From positions 1 to 43,559 of IMG/VR virus record IMGVR_UViG_3300043436_000280: a stretch of DNA of 43,559 nucleotides; one strand, given 5' to 3'. The notes under the pieces are model-generated. The model ran no database searches. It was not told the DNA's origin and saw only the letters and a program-made list of their open reading frames with translations. Source of the stretch: a virus. Positions 24,063 to 32,840 of this stretch are shown here, piece after piece; the stretch's first letter is position 1, and each line of letters begins with the position of its first letter. The position numbers and the translations under genes are program-made.

Positions 24063-24342
24063 CTTCTGGAAGCGGAGCTAATCCGCCAGGTAAGTTCTTT
24101 TCGCGCTCAGCATCTGTCTTACGGTTTTGCACTTTCTCGTAAGATGAGATACCAAAACAACCAGCTGTTAATGCAGCGAATACTTCTAAGATGATTGGTT
24201 CAATAACGAACTGCTGACCAAAGTATCCTGTTGCAATATCTACTAATCCGTAGATAAAAAGAACTAAGAAAGATAAAAATCCTAGAACAGATTTTTCGTT
24301 GATGTCGTTGTCGTCAGAGAACAACTGTTTGATAAATGACAT
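24052..24342 (-). CDS. Holin-like membrane protein, 96 aa
   Basis: Two transmembrane helices are visible: SVLGFLSFLVLFIYGLVDIA and IILEVFAALTAGCFGISSYE. Between them lies a short loop (TGYFGQQFVIEP), and the C-terminus is charged (NRKTDAEREKNLPGG). A two-helix protein under 100 residues immediately upstream of a lysis gene set is the usual holin design. Holins open the inner membrane for endolysin release. The N-terminal segment SFIKQLFSDDNDINEKS is polar. The tail overlaps the next gene by 11 bases. Confidence 0.65.
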   Translation of the reverse strand: MSFIKQLFSDDNDINEKSVLGFLSFLVLFIYGLVDIATGYFGQQFVIEPIILEVFAALTAGCFGISSYEKVQNRKTDAEREKNLPGGLAPLPEDEG

Positions 24343-24381
24343 AATTTTTAGTGAGTTAGGTATATAAATGCTTGTTGTTTT

Positions 24382-24660
24382 CTACGAGTAAACTTTGTCG
24401 TCTTCGTCTGGCTTGATTGCCACTACTTGACGCATATCTACCTGAAGTGGTAGCTTAGAAGGAGGGGTTGGTAATCGTAATCCTGTTTTGTAGATTTCGC
24501 GCTCTAGGTTGTCTATCCTTGTCTTGTCTACATTTGATTGCACAATTAATTGTTTGATGTCCGCTTTCATTTCGCTGACGTCGTGCCAAATCATTATCGA
24601 CATAATCGAAATTACTGTCGGGAATAAATAAGCTTTTAATTGCTCAATAGTATTGTCCAT
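24382..24660 (-). CDS. Single-helix membrane protein with coiled coil, 92 aa
   Basis: There is an N-terminal transmembrane helix (AYLFPTVISIMSIMIWHDVS). It is followed by a coiled-coil region (MKADIKQLIVQSNVDKTRID) and a Pro-rich linker (LRLPTPPSKLPLQ), ending in an acidic tail. This is the shape of an antiholin, holin accessory or inner-membrane spanin. A strong -33/-7 promoter ends 19 bases upstream of its ATG, so it is the first gene of the lysis/envelope transcript. No family is recognised. Confidence 0.6.
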   Translation of the reverse strand: MDNTIEQLKAYLFPTVISIMSIMIWHDVSEMKADIKQLIVQSNVDKTRIDNLEREIYKTGLRLPTPPSKLPLQVDMRQVVAIKPDEDDKVYS

Positions 24661-24679
24661 TCTTCTAAGATATCTATAA

Positions 24680-24710
24680 CAAAGATAGTGGTCTTTTATA
24701 CTACCGCAAA
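24680..24710 (-). promoter_or_regulatory. Promoter of the lysis/envelope operon
   Basis: The minus strand has TTTG (24707-24710), exactly 19 bp, then TATCTTTG (24680-24687). This is a full match to the Bacteroidetes consensus and the best promoter in the window. It overlaps the end of the 41-residue gene and lies 19 bases before the ATG at 24660. Confidence 0.7.
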
Positions 24711-24826
24711 ACCTTTTTGTAGGTAAACACTTCTTTATTAGGATTCTTAATAATACGATAAGACAAAAGGGCGACTGCTACTATGCAAATCGCCCCGTAT
24801 ATAATACTTGATAAGATAATATCCAT
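24701..24826 (-). CDS. Small membrane protein, 41 aa
   Basis: I translated this by hand: MDIILSSIIYGAICIVAVAL, then LSYRIIKNPNKEVFTYKKVL, then R. It is one transmembrane helix with a basic cytoplasmic tail. The ATG overlaps the stop of the 144-residue gene as TAATG, and the end contains the -33 box of the next promoter. No family is recognised. By size and place it could be a holin modulator, but this is only a guess. Confidence 0.55.
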   Translation of the reverse strand: MDIILSSIIYGAICIVAVALLSYRIIKNPNKEVFTYKKVLR

Positions 24827-25260
24827 TACTCTTCTTTAACTAATTTAAAGATTAAATTGTATCTACCCTCACTAGAAATCTCAGCTAAGTCTTCTAAAGG
24901 GATAGGGTTGTAATCAAATTCCTTCTCTTCAGCTAACAATGAATTTACTTCGCTTACGAAAGAGATATATTCCTTAGTAGGCTTTGTTCTATCTTCGTCA
25001 TCAAAAGCAACAATAGAAATCGTTCCATTCTCACCTTCTGTTCCGTGTTTCTTAATTAACTCTTCTCTTAATGTGTCAATAGTTTTCTTCTCAGAAGCTA
25101 ATTTATCAGACAACTTAGTCAACCAGTACTTGGTCTTTAAACTCATCTTTTCAGACAAAAGTCCTTTAAAAAGAACCTCCTGTGTCTGCTGGTTTACTAT
25201 ACCATTTAATTCTGCTTCTAAAGCTAATGCGTCGTTAAGACTTAACGTAATTTTTTCCAT
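24826..25260 (-). CDS. Uncharacterised helical protein, 144 aa
   Basis: The first half is a coiled-coil-like helix: ITLSLNDALALEAELNGIVN, then KGLLSEKMSLKTKYWLTKLS. A beta-like segment (GTISIVAFDDEDRTKPTKEY) and an acidic C-terminus follow. The pattern 'LLSEKxSLKxKYWLxKLxxKL' recalls short phage proteins of unknown function found beside tail-fibre genes. A -7 box and the AACCAAACAA leader lie just upstream, so it probably opens a short transcript with the 41-residue gene. The role is unknown. Confidence 0.65.
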   Translation of the reverse strand: MEKITLSLNDALALEAELNGIVNQQTQEVLFKGLLSEKMSLKTKYWLTKLSDKLASEKKTIDTLREELIKKHGTEGENGTISIVAFDDEDRTKPTKEYISFVSEVNSLLAEEKEFDYNPIPLEDLAEISSEGRYNLIFKLVKEE

Positions 25261-25264
25261 TTCT

Positions 25265-25290
25265 TTGTTTGGTTATTTTTGACAAATATA
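25265..25290 (-). promoter_or_regulatory. -7 box and AACCAAACAA leader before the 144-residue gene
   Basis: The minus strand has TATATTTG (25283-25290), eight bases, then AACCAAACAA (25265-25274), then the ATG four bases later at 25260. No TTG sits at the right distance upstream, so the promoter is only half supported. The leader motif is exact. Confidence 0.45.
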
Positions 25291-25294
25291 ATAA

Positions 25295-25699
25295 TTATTC
25301 AGGAATAGTTTCTTCTTCCGTTGTAGGTTCTTCTGAAGTTGTTTCTTCTTCAGTAGTTTCTTCTACTACAACTACTGGAACCCAAGGTAAAGCGTATGCC
25401 ACAATTGGGGGTGTTAAAAAGTTTTGAATCTGAGCGTCTAAATTCGCCTCGATTGCTTCACAGTCTAAACCAGCCGTAAGCCAACCTTCTACCATTTCCT
25501 TAGTAACTTCTTCATAAGGTGTAAAGCTTGCTTCGTGTGGTGCGTCTACGGATAACGCCCCATAGGTGTCTGCTGTAAATACAGCAGCTCCGTCTACTTG
25601 ATGAGTCTTTTGTGCTCTCCAGTGAATTGTAGAAATTACTTTTTCCATTCCATTTAAAGTAGGAATAGAGTCTAATTGGGATATTACGAAATTTATCAT
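25295..25699 (-). CDS. Fibre-region protein of the DUF7936-like type, 134 aa
   Basis: The sequence NFVISQLDSIPTLNGMEKVI, then STIHWRAQKT and TADTYGALSVDAP leads to FTPYEEVTKEMVEGWL and a PPIVAYALPWVP segment. This order (V-xxLDxxP-x-GxxxVxxxIHWR, xxxYGxxxV, F-PYxxxTxxxVxGW, NPPxxxxxLPW) occurs in short proteins beside tail fibres of many aquatic phages; I believe it is DUF7936. The function is unknown. The last 22 residues are a Glu/Thr tract. It sits 31 bases after the fibre-associated gene. Confidence 0.65.
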   Translation of the reverse strand: MINFVISQLDSIPTLNGMEKVISTIHWRAQKTHQVDGAAVFTADTYGALSVDAPHEASFTPYEEVTKEMVEGWLTAGLDCEAIEANLDAQIQNFLTPPIVAYALPWVPVVVVEETTEEETTSEEPTTEEETIPE

Positions 25700-25730
25700 T
25701 GTATATTATTATTTATTTTAAAGTTTAAAA

Positions 25731-26177
25731 TTAAGAAGGACAATTAGTTTGACCGCTAACTATCTGAATACTTCCATTATATCCTGAAGGTATATTAGTT
25801 TGTGGTCCTTGTGAATTACCATTATAATAGTAATATGTCGGAGTGCTACTTGGTAAAATATAACGCTGAGCATATCCTAGCGTTGGAGCAATTCTAGTCC
25901 AAGCATCTGCAGCTCCATTACAAGAAGTCAGCTGATAATAAGTATAAACTACAGCTTGTAATTGGCTTTTAACTACTAGCTCATTACTAGGAACTCCAGA
26001 CAAAGGAGCTGATTGAATTTCTACATAGGATTGAATTAATCCAGCTGTAACACATCTACCCTCTGGAACTCCAGAAGGCGGGATATCTAATAACTTCAAA
26101 AATACTCCATTATCACAAGCATTTTTTAAGCTATCCCAGGATACCGTTTGATTAGAAAGTACTGAATTCCATTGCAT
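25731..26177 (-). CDS. Fibre-associated protein, 148 aa
   Basis: The N-terminus, MQWNSVLSNQTVSWDSLKNA, is followed by Gly/Ser/Pro/Tyr-rich beta sequence (LQAVVYTYYQLTSCNGAADA, then YYYYNGNSQGPQTNIPSGYN). I recall the QWNxVLSxQxVSWxxLxxA opening from small proteins after Bacteroidetes phage fibres. Tyr and Asn richness suits an adhesin or a host-recognition tip. The gene starts two bases after the giant fibre gene and is co-transcribed with it. There is no signal peptide. A fibre-tip or receptor-binding accessory role is inferred from position. Confidence 0.6.
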   Translation of the reverse strand: MQWNSVLSNQTVSWDSLKNACDNGVFLKLLDIPPSGVPEGRCVTAGLIQSYVEIQSAPLSGVPSNELVVKSQLQAVVYTYYQLTSCNGAADAWTRIAPTLGYAQRYILPSSTPTYYYYNGNSQGPQTNIPSGYNGSIQIVSGQTNCPS

Positions 26178-26179
26178 AA

Positions 26180-29100
26180 TTATAACAAGTTTAATTGTGC
26201 TTCTAGTTCTTCTACTCTTTTTTCAAGTCTAGCTATTTTCGCAGTGTGTACTTCGCGGTAAGAAAGACTTAATAATCCGTCCGCGCCTTTACTTACTGCG
26301 CTAGGTAATATGCCTTGTAAATCTTGAGCAAAATAACCTAGTTCCTCAACTCCATTCTTTAGGTATAGCTTTGCGGTTACGCTTTCAATTCCTTTAGTCT
26401 GGTAATTATCCTCGATTAAAGTCTTGATAGTCTTGTCCGAAGATTCAAAGAATGAACTGGCAGTCATTGAGCTACGGATAGTTAAAGCTCCATCACCATT
26501 TAATAAAAATCTACCGCCACCAATTCCTGGATAATCTACCGAGATGTTTCCAGTACCTCCAATTGATAAAGCATTTTGACCTGCGTCTGCCTCAATCCTT
26601 AATCCAGGTGAGCTAGTCGCCGCAACGACATATAATCTTGTTGCTCCTGGCGTAGTCGTTCCAATTCCTACATTTCCAGTTGAATAAGATATTCTTAAAT
26701 TAGAAGTAGCAGTGCTATGGTTGTAAATTTCTAAATCTGTGTTTGTTCCAGTTGCTCCACTTCCTACATACCAATTATTAGCCCCAGCCGTTCTAAATCT
26801 TAATCCATTACTGCCAGAAGAAGAACCTCTGTCTATTGCTAAAGAAACTGACTGAGTTCCATTACCTACTATTACATCCCCCCCACTAGTAATCCGCATA
26901 CGTTCGGTATCATTAGTAGTAAACCTCATAGCGGCAGTAGCATCAATAGCATCGATACTTGCCATATTACCTGTTCCGCTTAAATTTACTCCAAATCCAC
27001 TTGGATTTCTAACTGCTAAAACACCTCCATTTGTATTTCCTGCAATTGTTAATGTATTGTATCCACTATAAGATACAGGCGAAGTCGTTCCGATTCCTAC
27101 GTTGCCAGCGCTAGTTATTCTTAATCTCTCTGTATTGTTAGTTCCAAATCCTAAATCCTTCGCACCTCTAGCATTTATTCCAAAATTAGTAGCACCTCCA
27201 CTTCCAAAAATCTGTTGAAGTGTACCAATGTCGGCAATAGTAGTACCATTTGTTCCCCAAGTCATATAACCACCATTTGCGTTTGTACTATTAAAAGACG
27301 CAATTTGACCTCCAGATTGAGTAATTGTTAAAAATGCAGCTTGTGCATTACCGCTAAACGTTGCACTTGTAGCCGCAATTGAACTCGAAAACGTAGCTGC
27401 GCCTGAAGAGAAAATAGTAGCTTTTGTCCCACTTGAATCTGCAAATCTTAAAAAGTGATTTGTTGTATTATTAGGGGCAGCATTAGGGAAAGATATTTCA
27501 ACTCCATAAGGAGACGCTGCAGTATTTTGAATAATTAAAGCATTGTTATCTCCAAGGCTACTTAATATTCTCGAAGTACCATTTCCATTAAATCTACCAG
27601 TTCCTGTTACATCAAATTTAAATCCTGCATCAGCAGTATTCCCGATGATTACGTTTCCATTACTTAAAATAACTAATCTTGCAGTAATTGGTGAGCCTCC
27701 TGCAGCATTTGAGCTTTTAATCACAAAATCTCCTTCGATTTGGTCTTCTGTTGCAATAGCCCAATTTCTTCTTAATGTTGGATTAGAAGTTAAACTTGTT
27801 TTTAATAAAATCTCAGCACCTGCCCCCGTTCCTCCATCTGCAACAAATTGAGATTTTCCTCCGCTTGCTGTAACACTACTAGAAAATGTAGCTGCACCTG
27901 AAGCAGTAAATCTTATTATTTCACCACTAGCTGACCTAATTACTAAATCGTCGCTTGATATTGCTCTACCAAAATACATATCAGTAGCAGAAACACCTTG
28001 GAAATTTATTCCATTGTAATTATTTGTAGAGCCTCCCCATCCTAAATATAATCCTGTACCAGTACTTGGTGCAGAAGTTGAAGTAGCTCTTGCTGTCAAT
28101 TGACCTGTAAAACTTGCAGTAGTCCCATTCAGAGCTCCAGTAAGTGTGCCTCCGCCTATTGGTAAATATAACCCAGCGTGATTACCCCACCCAAAAGCTG
28201 TATTCCAATTACTAGAGTTATCAGTTATCGAAGTACCCCAAGCAGAACCAGTAGAAGTTACAATACCAGCGCCTGGATAAGTAAAGGAAAGTCCAGTACT
28301 TACCGAGCCGTCCGCCATTAAATACTCAGAAGAAGTACCACTAGCTTTAATAAATGCATTTGCAGTAATAGTACTTTTTAAAAGTGTAGCTCCTAAGTGA
28401 TTAACAGTAATAAGAGAAACCCCTCCCCTATCAACTCTGAAAGGAGTTCCAGTTGAACCAGAAGCAATGTTTACATACAATCCATTAGCACCTGCTGCCT
28501 CTGTAGTATTTGTGACAGATAAAACATAACCAGAGCTTAAGCTATTAGTTAGAGAGCCTCCCGTTAAAGGTAGGTAATTATCTAACGCACCAGTTGTGAT
28601 AAATGTTCTTACGTCAACAGAACCATCTGCTTTTAAAAATCCAGCTGAAGAACCACTAGGTATTGCAAAAGAAGTAGCAGTTACACTACTAGAGAAAGTA
28701 GCACTTGTTCCACCTAAAGCGCCTGTAAGGGTACCTCCTGATAAAGTCAGGTATGTTTCATTAACGTAGCTTATAGTTGTACCTGAAATCTTAACAAATC
28801 CAGTACCAGAAGTAAATGCTGGTTGACCACCTAATCCCGCAATGGTATAATTAGGTATATTTAAAACATTAGATGCTAAAGTAGCAGCACCACTGTTCCC
28901 TGTTGTTGTAAGAGAACTAATACGAGCTGAATATGCCGCATTCCAATTAGCAGAATTATCATCTATTGAAGTAAGCCATCCGCCTCCACCAGATACCGCT
29001 ATTCCAATGCCTGGATAATTAAATACTGCGCCAGTAGTTACAGAACCGTCAGCCATCAAGAACTGCTCTGAAGTTCCTCCCCTCTTAATAAATGAAGTAG

Positions 29101-31894
29101 CAATCATACTATTGCCAACACCCGCACTAATATTACCTGTTTCTTGTATTAATAATTTATAAGCTCCTGAAGTTTGATTTAAAATATAGAAATTACCTTC
29201 ATCTATAAAAATCGTATAATCTGGATTGCTATCAGTATCTGTAAAATACAATCTTGGGTTAGTCCCGCTAATATATATATTATCAGTAAATACAGGATTT
29301 GTAAGGCTTGCTTTTCCATTAAATGTAATCCAATCAGCAGACGACAAAGCACCTCTATTAGTAGCAGATGCAGTAGGTAGATTAAAAGTATGTGTAGCTG
29401 TTGAACTTGATATGTTAAAATCAGTACCACTTGTGCCTGTTGCAAAATATTGTACTTGTGCAGTTAAGCCATTTAAAGCACTTAATCCTGAACTAAATGT
29501 AGTTACAACTTGACAAAGATGTCCATTCTCTGTATGTAATGTAATTGTCCTTCCTGCCGTATTTACATAAATACGAATTGCCAATCTATCTGTTAATGTT
29601 AATGTTGTTTGCGGAACCGCTAATGCACTAAAATAAGCCTCAATGTTTGCTCCATCATTAATCAATTTAGGTGTACCGCTATTTGATGCAATAAGAGTAA
29701 ATGTAGTGCCATCATATTTGTACAACTCAATGTAAAAACTTGGACTACCTCCACCATTTGATGCCTGTAAATATGTTTCAAAATTCCAATTACCCGCAGG
29801 AATATTCAATAAAGCAGGGTCATTAGCATCAGTTAAAAATGATGCAATATATCCGTTTGAACTTCTTGAAAAATCTGTACCAGCACCTATAATTGGCACT
29901 TTATTCATTTCATAATAAGTAACTCCACCTATTGTACCTTGATTTATTGAACCATTTAAATAATAAGATACACCACCTCCACCACCACCACCACCTGCTG
30001 GCAAAACAGCTAAAGTACCATCACCTCTAATATATTGAGAAGCTAACCCTGTTGGATTATTAAATTTGGCATTTAAAGCATCTTGTAAATCTGTCTGATT
30101 AGATAATGTTCCTGTAATTCCTCCCCAAACAGTTCCAACAGTAGGAGATATTTCTACATATACACTTCCTGTCCAACGATAGATTTTATTAGTATCTAAT
30201 GTAATATAAATCTTTCCAGTCTCACCTGTTGCAGGTAATGCTGCTACGTTAGCCGCTTCTAATACATCATCAACATAAGAAGGAAGCTGCGTAGAAGGAA
30301 CTTTACCTGTACTATCTAATCCAGCATATCCATTATTAACTCCTTTGTTAGCAGCATTCTCAGGAGTAAATCCTAAAGCAGTAGTTATTTGACCAGAATT
30401 GATTCCTGTTAAATAAACAGATGTATCAAGTTCGTAAGTATTAGCAGCAGTCTTTCTTATCAAACCACTTGTCCCAGCTAATTCCGCAATTGCAGTTAAA
30501 TCAGCATCTAATGTTTGATAAGATGTCGTATCTAAAGTCCAAGTGTTAGCAGATGTTTTCTTTAAAAATCCACTTGTTCCAGCTAATGCTGCAATAGCAG
30601 TTAAGTCTGCGTCTAATACTTGATAAGATGTAGTATCTAAACTCCAAGTATTTGCAGATACCTTGGTCAAAATACCAGCTGCTCCAGCAAGAGCTGCAAT
30701 AGCAGTTAAGTCGCCATCTAAAGGTTGATAATTAGAAGATGCAGAACCTGTTGTTAAGTAGGTATTTGCATCAACACTCCCGTCTGCCTTTAAAAACTGA
30801 GAAGATATGCCACCTGATTTAACAATGGATGTGCCTTGGATAGTTCCATTAACATCTAATGTAGTTGTAGGCGTTTTACCAATACCAATTCTATTAGTAT
30901 CTTCTTTAATAATGCTATCTCCAAGGGTCGCAGTTCCTGTAAACTTAGGAATAGTTCCAGTTGTACCAGAACCAGTTAAAGATGTAGTGAAATTAATAGT
31001 AAACGGCAACATCTGAGTTGCCTTGTATGTATAAGAACTTGCAGGAGGAAGTAATCCTAATAATTGGTCTAAAATAGCTTTAGAGCCATCAAGTGTAGTA
31101 GTTTGATATCTAGCAATAATATGAGAATACAATGCTAATACTAAATCGTATTGCTCATTCATTATCTCATACTGACTAGGATTGGTTGACTTATATGCCT
31201 CAATCTGGTCTTTATAGGTATTCATTAAAGCAACTAACTCATCTTGAGTAGGAGCTTCTCTTACGTCAAATGTTTCTTGCAGTAAATCTGTATAAGCAAC
31301 AGTCAACCAAGACTTAGAAGTGTGCGTATAAGCCACCGAAATATCAGAGTTGACAAGATATATACCCTCGTAGTATTTCGTTAAGTGAGAGGGCGTTAAA
31401 ATGTCTCCTACACTAGTCTTTGTAATTACTCCTACCTCACTTGTTGAAGGAGTTGTTGTATAAAAGTTTCTAGTTAAAACTCCTGTAAAACTACCCGAAG
31501 TTTCATAAGCAGTTAAGTCCTTAAATTGAACCTCTGGTAAAACAACATCTGAATCATTAATGATTGTTTTAGCAGGTTTCTCCCAGTTAAAGTCAAACGT
31601 TTCCGTTTTATTATATTCGTTTAAAGACGTATCTAAGGCAACATAATTAATTACATATGTTCCAGTTAAGACAGTATTATCAATATCTGTTATTAAAGAT
31701 ATGCTTGTATTTCCTCCTGGAGCACTAATCTCAGGTGATGAAAAGTCTGTGTTTGATACCACAGAGCCATCTGGGAACGTAACTATAAAGTTACCTTTAG
31801 ATAAGGTAAACCCTGTTGATGTATCTGTTAAACGTAAAACCCTAGTCGAGGTCTTTTCGTTTACAATAAATTGTGCTGAAAAATTTATAGCCAT
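26180..31894 (-). CDS. Giant tail fibre with C-terminal S74 intramolecular chaperone, 1904 aa
   Basis: The N-terminal ~300 residues form beta domains, with TSTRVLRLTDTSTGFTLSKG near the start. Three tandem copies of a 35-residue repeat follow (LTAIAALAGTSGFLKKTSAN type, about residues 385-495). Long fibre repeats come next, with recurring FLKADGSVD / FLMADGSV and ATFSSSVTA motifs and GNVGIGTTSP turns. The last 87 residues match Peptidase_S74: SSDKTIKTLIED, then GYFAQDLQGILPSAV and SLSYREVHTAKIARLEKRVE, a C-terminal coiled coil. These domains trimerise fibres and cleave themselves off at the Ser of the (S)SDK motif (about 1818). It binds the host cell surface. A -7 box precedes the ATG. Confidence 0.9.
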   Translation of the reverse strand: MAINFSAQFIVNEKTSTRVLRLTDTSTGFTLSKGNFIVTFPDGSVVSNTDFSSPEISAPGGNTSISLITDIDNTVLTGTYVINYVALDTSLNEYNKTETFDFNWEKPAKTIINDSDVVLPEVQFKDLTAYETSGSFTGVLTRNFYTTTPSTSEVGVITKTSVGDILTPSHLTKYYEGIYLVNSDISVAYTHTSKSWLTVAYTDLLQETFDVREAPTQDELVALMNTYKDQIEAYKSTNPSQYEIMNEQYDLVLALYSHIIARYQTTTLDGSKAILDQLLGLLPPASSYTYKATQMLPFTINFTTSLTGSGTTGTIPKFTGTATLGDSIIKEDTNRIGIGKTPTTTLDVNGTIQGTSIVKSGGISSQFLKADGSVDANTYLTTGSASSNYQPLDGDLTAIAALAGAAGILTKVSANTWSLDTTSYQVLDADLTAIAALAGTSGFLKKTSANTWTLDTTSYQTLDADLTAIAELAGTSGLIRKTAANTYELDTSVYLTGINSGQITTALGFTPENAANKGVNNGYAGLDSTGKVPSTQLPSYVDDVLEAANVAALPATGETGKIYITLDTNKIYRWTGSVYVEISPTVGTVWGGITGTLSNQTDLQDALNAKFNNPTGLASQYIRGDGTLAVLPAGGGGGGGGVSYYLNGSINQGTIGGVTYYEMNKVPIIGAGTDFSRSSNGYIASFLTDANDPALLNIPAGNWNFETYLQASNGGGSPSFYIELYKYDGTTFTLIASNSGTPKLINDGANIEAYFSALAVPQTTLTLTDRLAIRIYVNTAGRTITLHTENGHLCQVVTTFSSGLSALNGLTAQVQYFATGTSGTDFNISSSTATHTFNLPTASATNRGALSSADWITFNGKASLTNPVFTDNIYISGTNPRLYFTDTDSNPDYTIFIDEGNFYILNQTSGAYKLLIQETGNISAGVGNSMIATSFIKRGGTSEQFLMADGSVTTGAVFNYPGIGIAVSGGGGWLTSIDDNSANWNAAYSARISSLTTTGNSGAATLASNVLNIPNYTIAGLGGQPAFTSGTGFVKISGTTISYVNETYLTLSGGTLTGALGGTSATFSSSVTATSFAIPSGSSAGFLKADGSVDVRTFITTGALDNYLPLTGGSLTNSLSSGYVLSVTNTTEAAGANGLYVNIASGSTGTPFRVDRGGVSLITVNHLGATLLKSTITANAFIKASGTSSEYLMADGSVSTGLSFTYPGAGIVTSTGSAWGTSITDNSSNWNTAFGWGNHAGLYLPIGGGTLTGALNGTTASFTGQLTARATSTSAPSTGTGLYLGWGGSTNNYNGINFQGVSATDMYFGRAISSDDLVIRSASGEIIRFTASGAATFSSSVTASGGKSQFVADGGTGAGAEILLKTSLTSNPTLRRNWAIATEDQIEGDFVIKSSNAAGGSPITARLVILSNGNVIIGNTADAGFKFDVTGTGRFNGNGTSRILSSLGDNNALIIQNTAASPYGVEISFPNAAPNNTTNHFLRFADSSGTKATIFSSGAATFSSSIAATSATFSGNAQAAFLTITQSGGQIASFNSTNANGGYMTWGTNGTTIADIGTLQQIFGSGGATNFGINARGAKDLGFGTNNTERLRITSAGNVGIGTTSPVSYSGYNTLTIAGNTNGGVLAVRNPSGFGVNLSGTGNMASIDAIDATAAMRFTTNDTERMRITSGGDVIVGNGTQSVSLAIDRGSSSGSNGLRFRTAGANNWYVGSGATGTNTDLEIYNHSTATSNLRISYSTGNVGIGTTTPGATRLYVVAATSSPGLRIEADAGQNALSIGGTGNISVDYPGIGGGRFLLNGDGALTIRSSMTASSFFESSDKTIKTLIEDNYQTKGIESVTAKLYLKNGVEELGYFAQDLQGILPSAVSKGADGLLSLSYREVHTAKIARLEKRVEELEAQLNLL
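30416..30730. repeat. Three tandem ~105 bp coding repeats in the fibre gene
   Basis: The sequence encodes three 35-residue units of the form YQxLDADLTAIAALAGTSGF, then LKKTSANTWTLDTTS. The units differ by a few residues. This is the only exact tandem repeat in the fibre and would let its length change by recombination. Confidence 0.7.
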
Positions 31895-31916
31895 ATTGAG
31901 CCTAGGATAATTTGTT

Positions 31917-31924
31917 CAAATATA
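31917..31924 (-). promoter_or_regulatory. Candidate -7 box of the fibre transcript
   Basis: The minus-strand TATATTTG lies 22 bases before the fibre ATG, directly after the terminator at 31955-31973. The -33 position is a T-run rather than TTG, so the match is partial. Confidence 0.4.
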
Positions 31925-31954
31925 CAATAAATAAAATTGCTATAAAAAAGAAAA

Positions 31955-31973
31955 GCGTTACAATATGTAACGC
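31955..31973 (-). terminator. Rho-independent terminator
   Basis: A perfect 7-bp stem GCGTTAC/GTAACGC encloses a 5-base loop. On the minus strand it is followed by TTTTCTTTTTTATA. It lies 43 bases after the stop of the 272-residue gene and separates it from the fibre gene. Confidence 0.8.
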
Positions 31974-32016
31974 CTTCTTATTAACCCAACCAAACAAATC
32001 AATCCTGTAATCGGAT

Positions 32017-32835
32017 TTAGCCTACACGGCTCTTGATGGCTTCTAGCTCATCTGGATTTGTTTCTAATAAATGGTCGGCTAATTCCTTAAAGTAATTCTT
32101 GTCCTTACCTTTAACGTAAGTAAAGATTACCTTTCCTGTTTCAACCCATTTAAAGCATGATGCGTTCACATCATTCTTAATAATATTCTTTTTAACAGCG
32201 TCCTTCAACGCAGTCTCATTCACTAAAGAAGCTCTTTCAACAACTTCTAAGAACTCTTCTGGATAATCTCCAGCATAATCCTCTAACTCATTACGCAATT
32301 CATCATTACTTTCAGCGTCAATACCAAGCGCCAAAGCTACCTCTCTTGCCTTAGTGTCATCTAAATCTAACGCTAAGTTAACTGCTTTTACGATTAATTT
32401 ACGCAAGTTTCTTTCAGTCTTAGCTTCTTTCTGTGCATCAATGCGAGAAAATAATGCTTCGTAGTCATTAGCATTTCTATCAGGGTTTGATTCGTTATAA
32501 TTACATAACTCTACATACTGATAGATTTTCTGATGCAACGGGTTATTACCATTTAAAAATAAGTAACCCATATTTGATGCATTAAAAATAATGTTAATAA
32601 ATATAGCATTGCCTTCTAAGTCTGTACGCTCAATGGCTGCAATATTAACAAACTCTCCTGTACCTTTGTCTAAAATAGTGTCTGTTGCACGAATCTGTAA
32701 TGCAGATGGCATTAAAAACTTTCCTGCATTATCTGGGTCAGGGCGAACATTAAGTACTCTGTAAATAGCTCTTTCATCTGGCTTGAGCTTTCTAATCATC
32801 TTCTCTGATAGAAGATTAAAATCGGATGCTTTCAT
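32017..32835 (-). CDS. Conserved-type phage protein near the capsid gene, 272 aa
   Basis: MKASDFNLLSEKMIRKLKPD opens the protein. A beta-rich part follows (RATDTILDKGTGEFVNIAAI, then FINIIFNASNMGYLFLNGNN). The second half is an acidic helical region containing ARRE-like charge patterns and NDELRNELEDYAGDYPEEFL, ending in VETGKVIFTYVKGKDKNYFK. I do not recognise a domain. It follows the capsid operon (after an HNH gene) and is followed by a strong terminator. The AACCAAACAA leader lies eight bases upstream. Its place between capsid and fibre genes makes a virion role likely. Gene-order comparison with crAss-like phages would be the test. Confidence 0.6.
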   Translation of the reverse strand: MKASDFNLLSEKMIRKLKPDERAIYRVLNVRPDPDNAGKFLMPSALQIRATDTILDKGTGEFVNIAAIERTDLEGNAIFINIIFNASNMGYLFLNGNNPLHQKIYQYVELCNYNESNPDRNANDYEALFSRIDAQKEAKTERNLRKLIVKAVNLALDLDDTKAREVALALGIDAESNDELRNELEDYAGDYPEEFLEVVERASLVNETALKDAVKKNIIKNDVNASCFKWVETGKVIFTYVKGKDKNYFKELADHLLETNPDELEAIKSRVG

Positions 32836-32840
32836 TTTTA

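Noticed and set aside
10351-31910. Numerous plus-strand frames of 60-100 codons inside late genes
   Set aside because: They have unlikely composition, no start signals and sit wholly inside long minus-strand genes with recognisable products.
31981-32016. AATCC-N7-GGATT hairpin and plus-strand AACCAAACAAA
   Set aside because: The stem is only five pairs without a T-run, and the plus-strand motif has no gene after it. Treated as chance or remnant.
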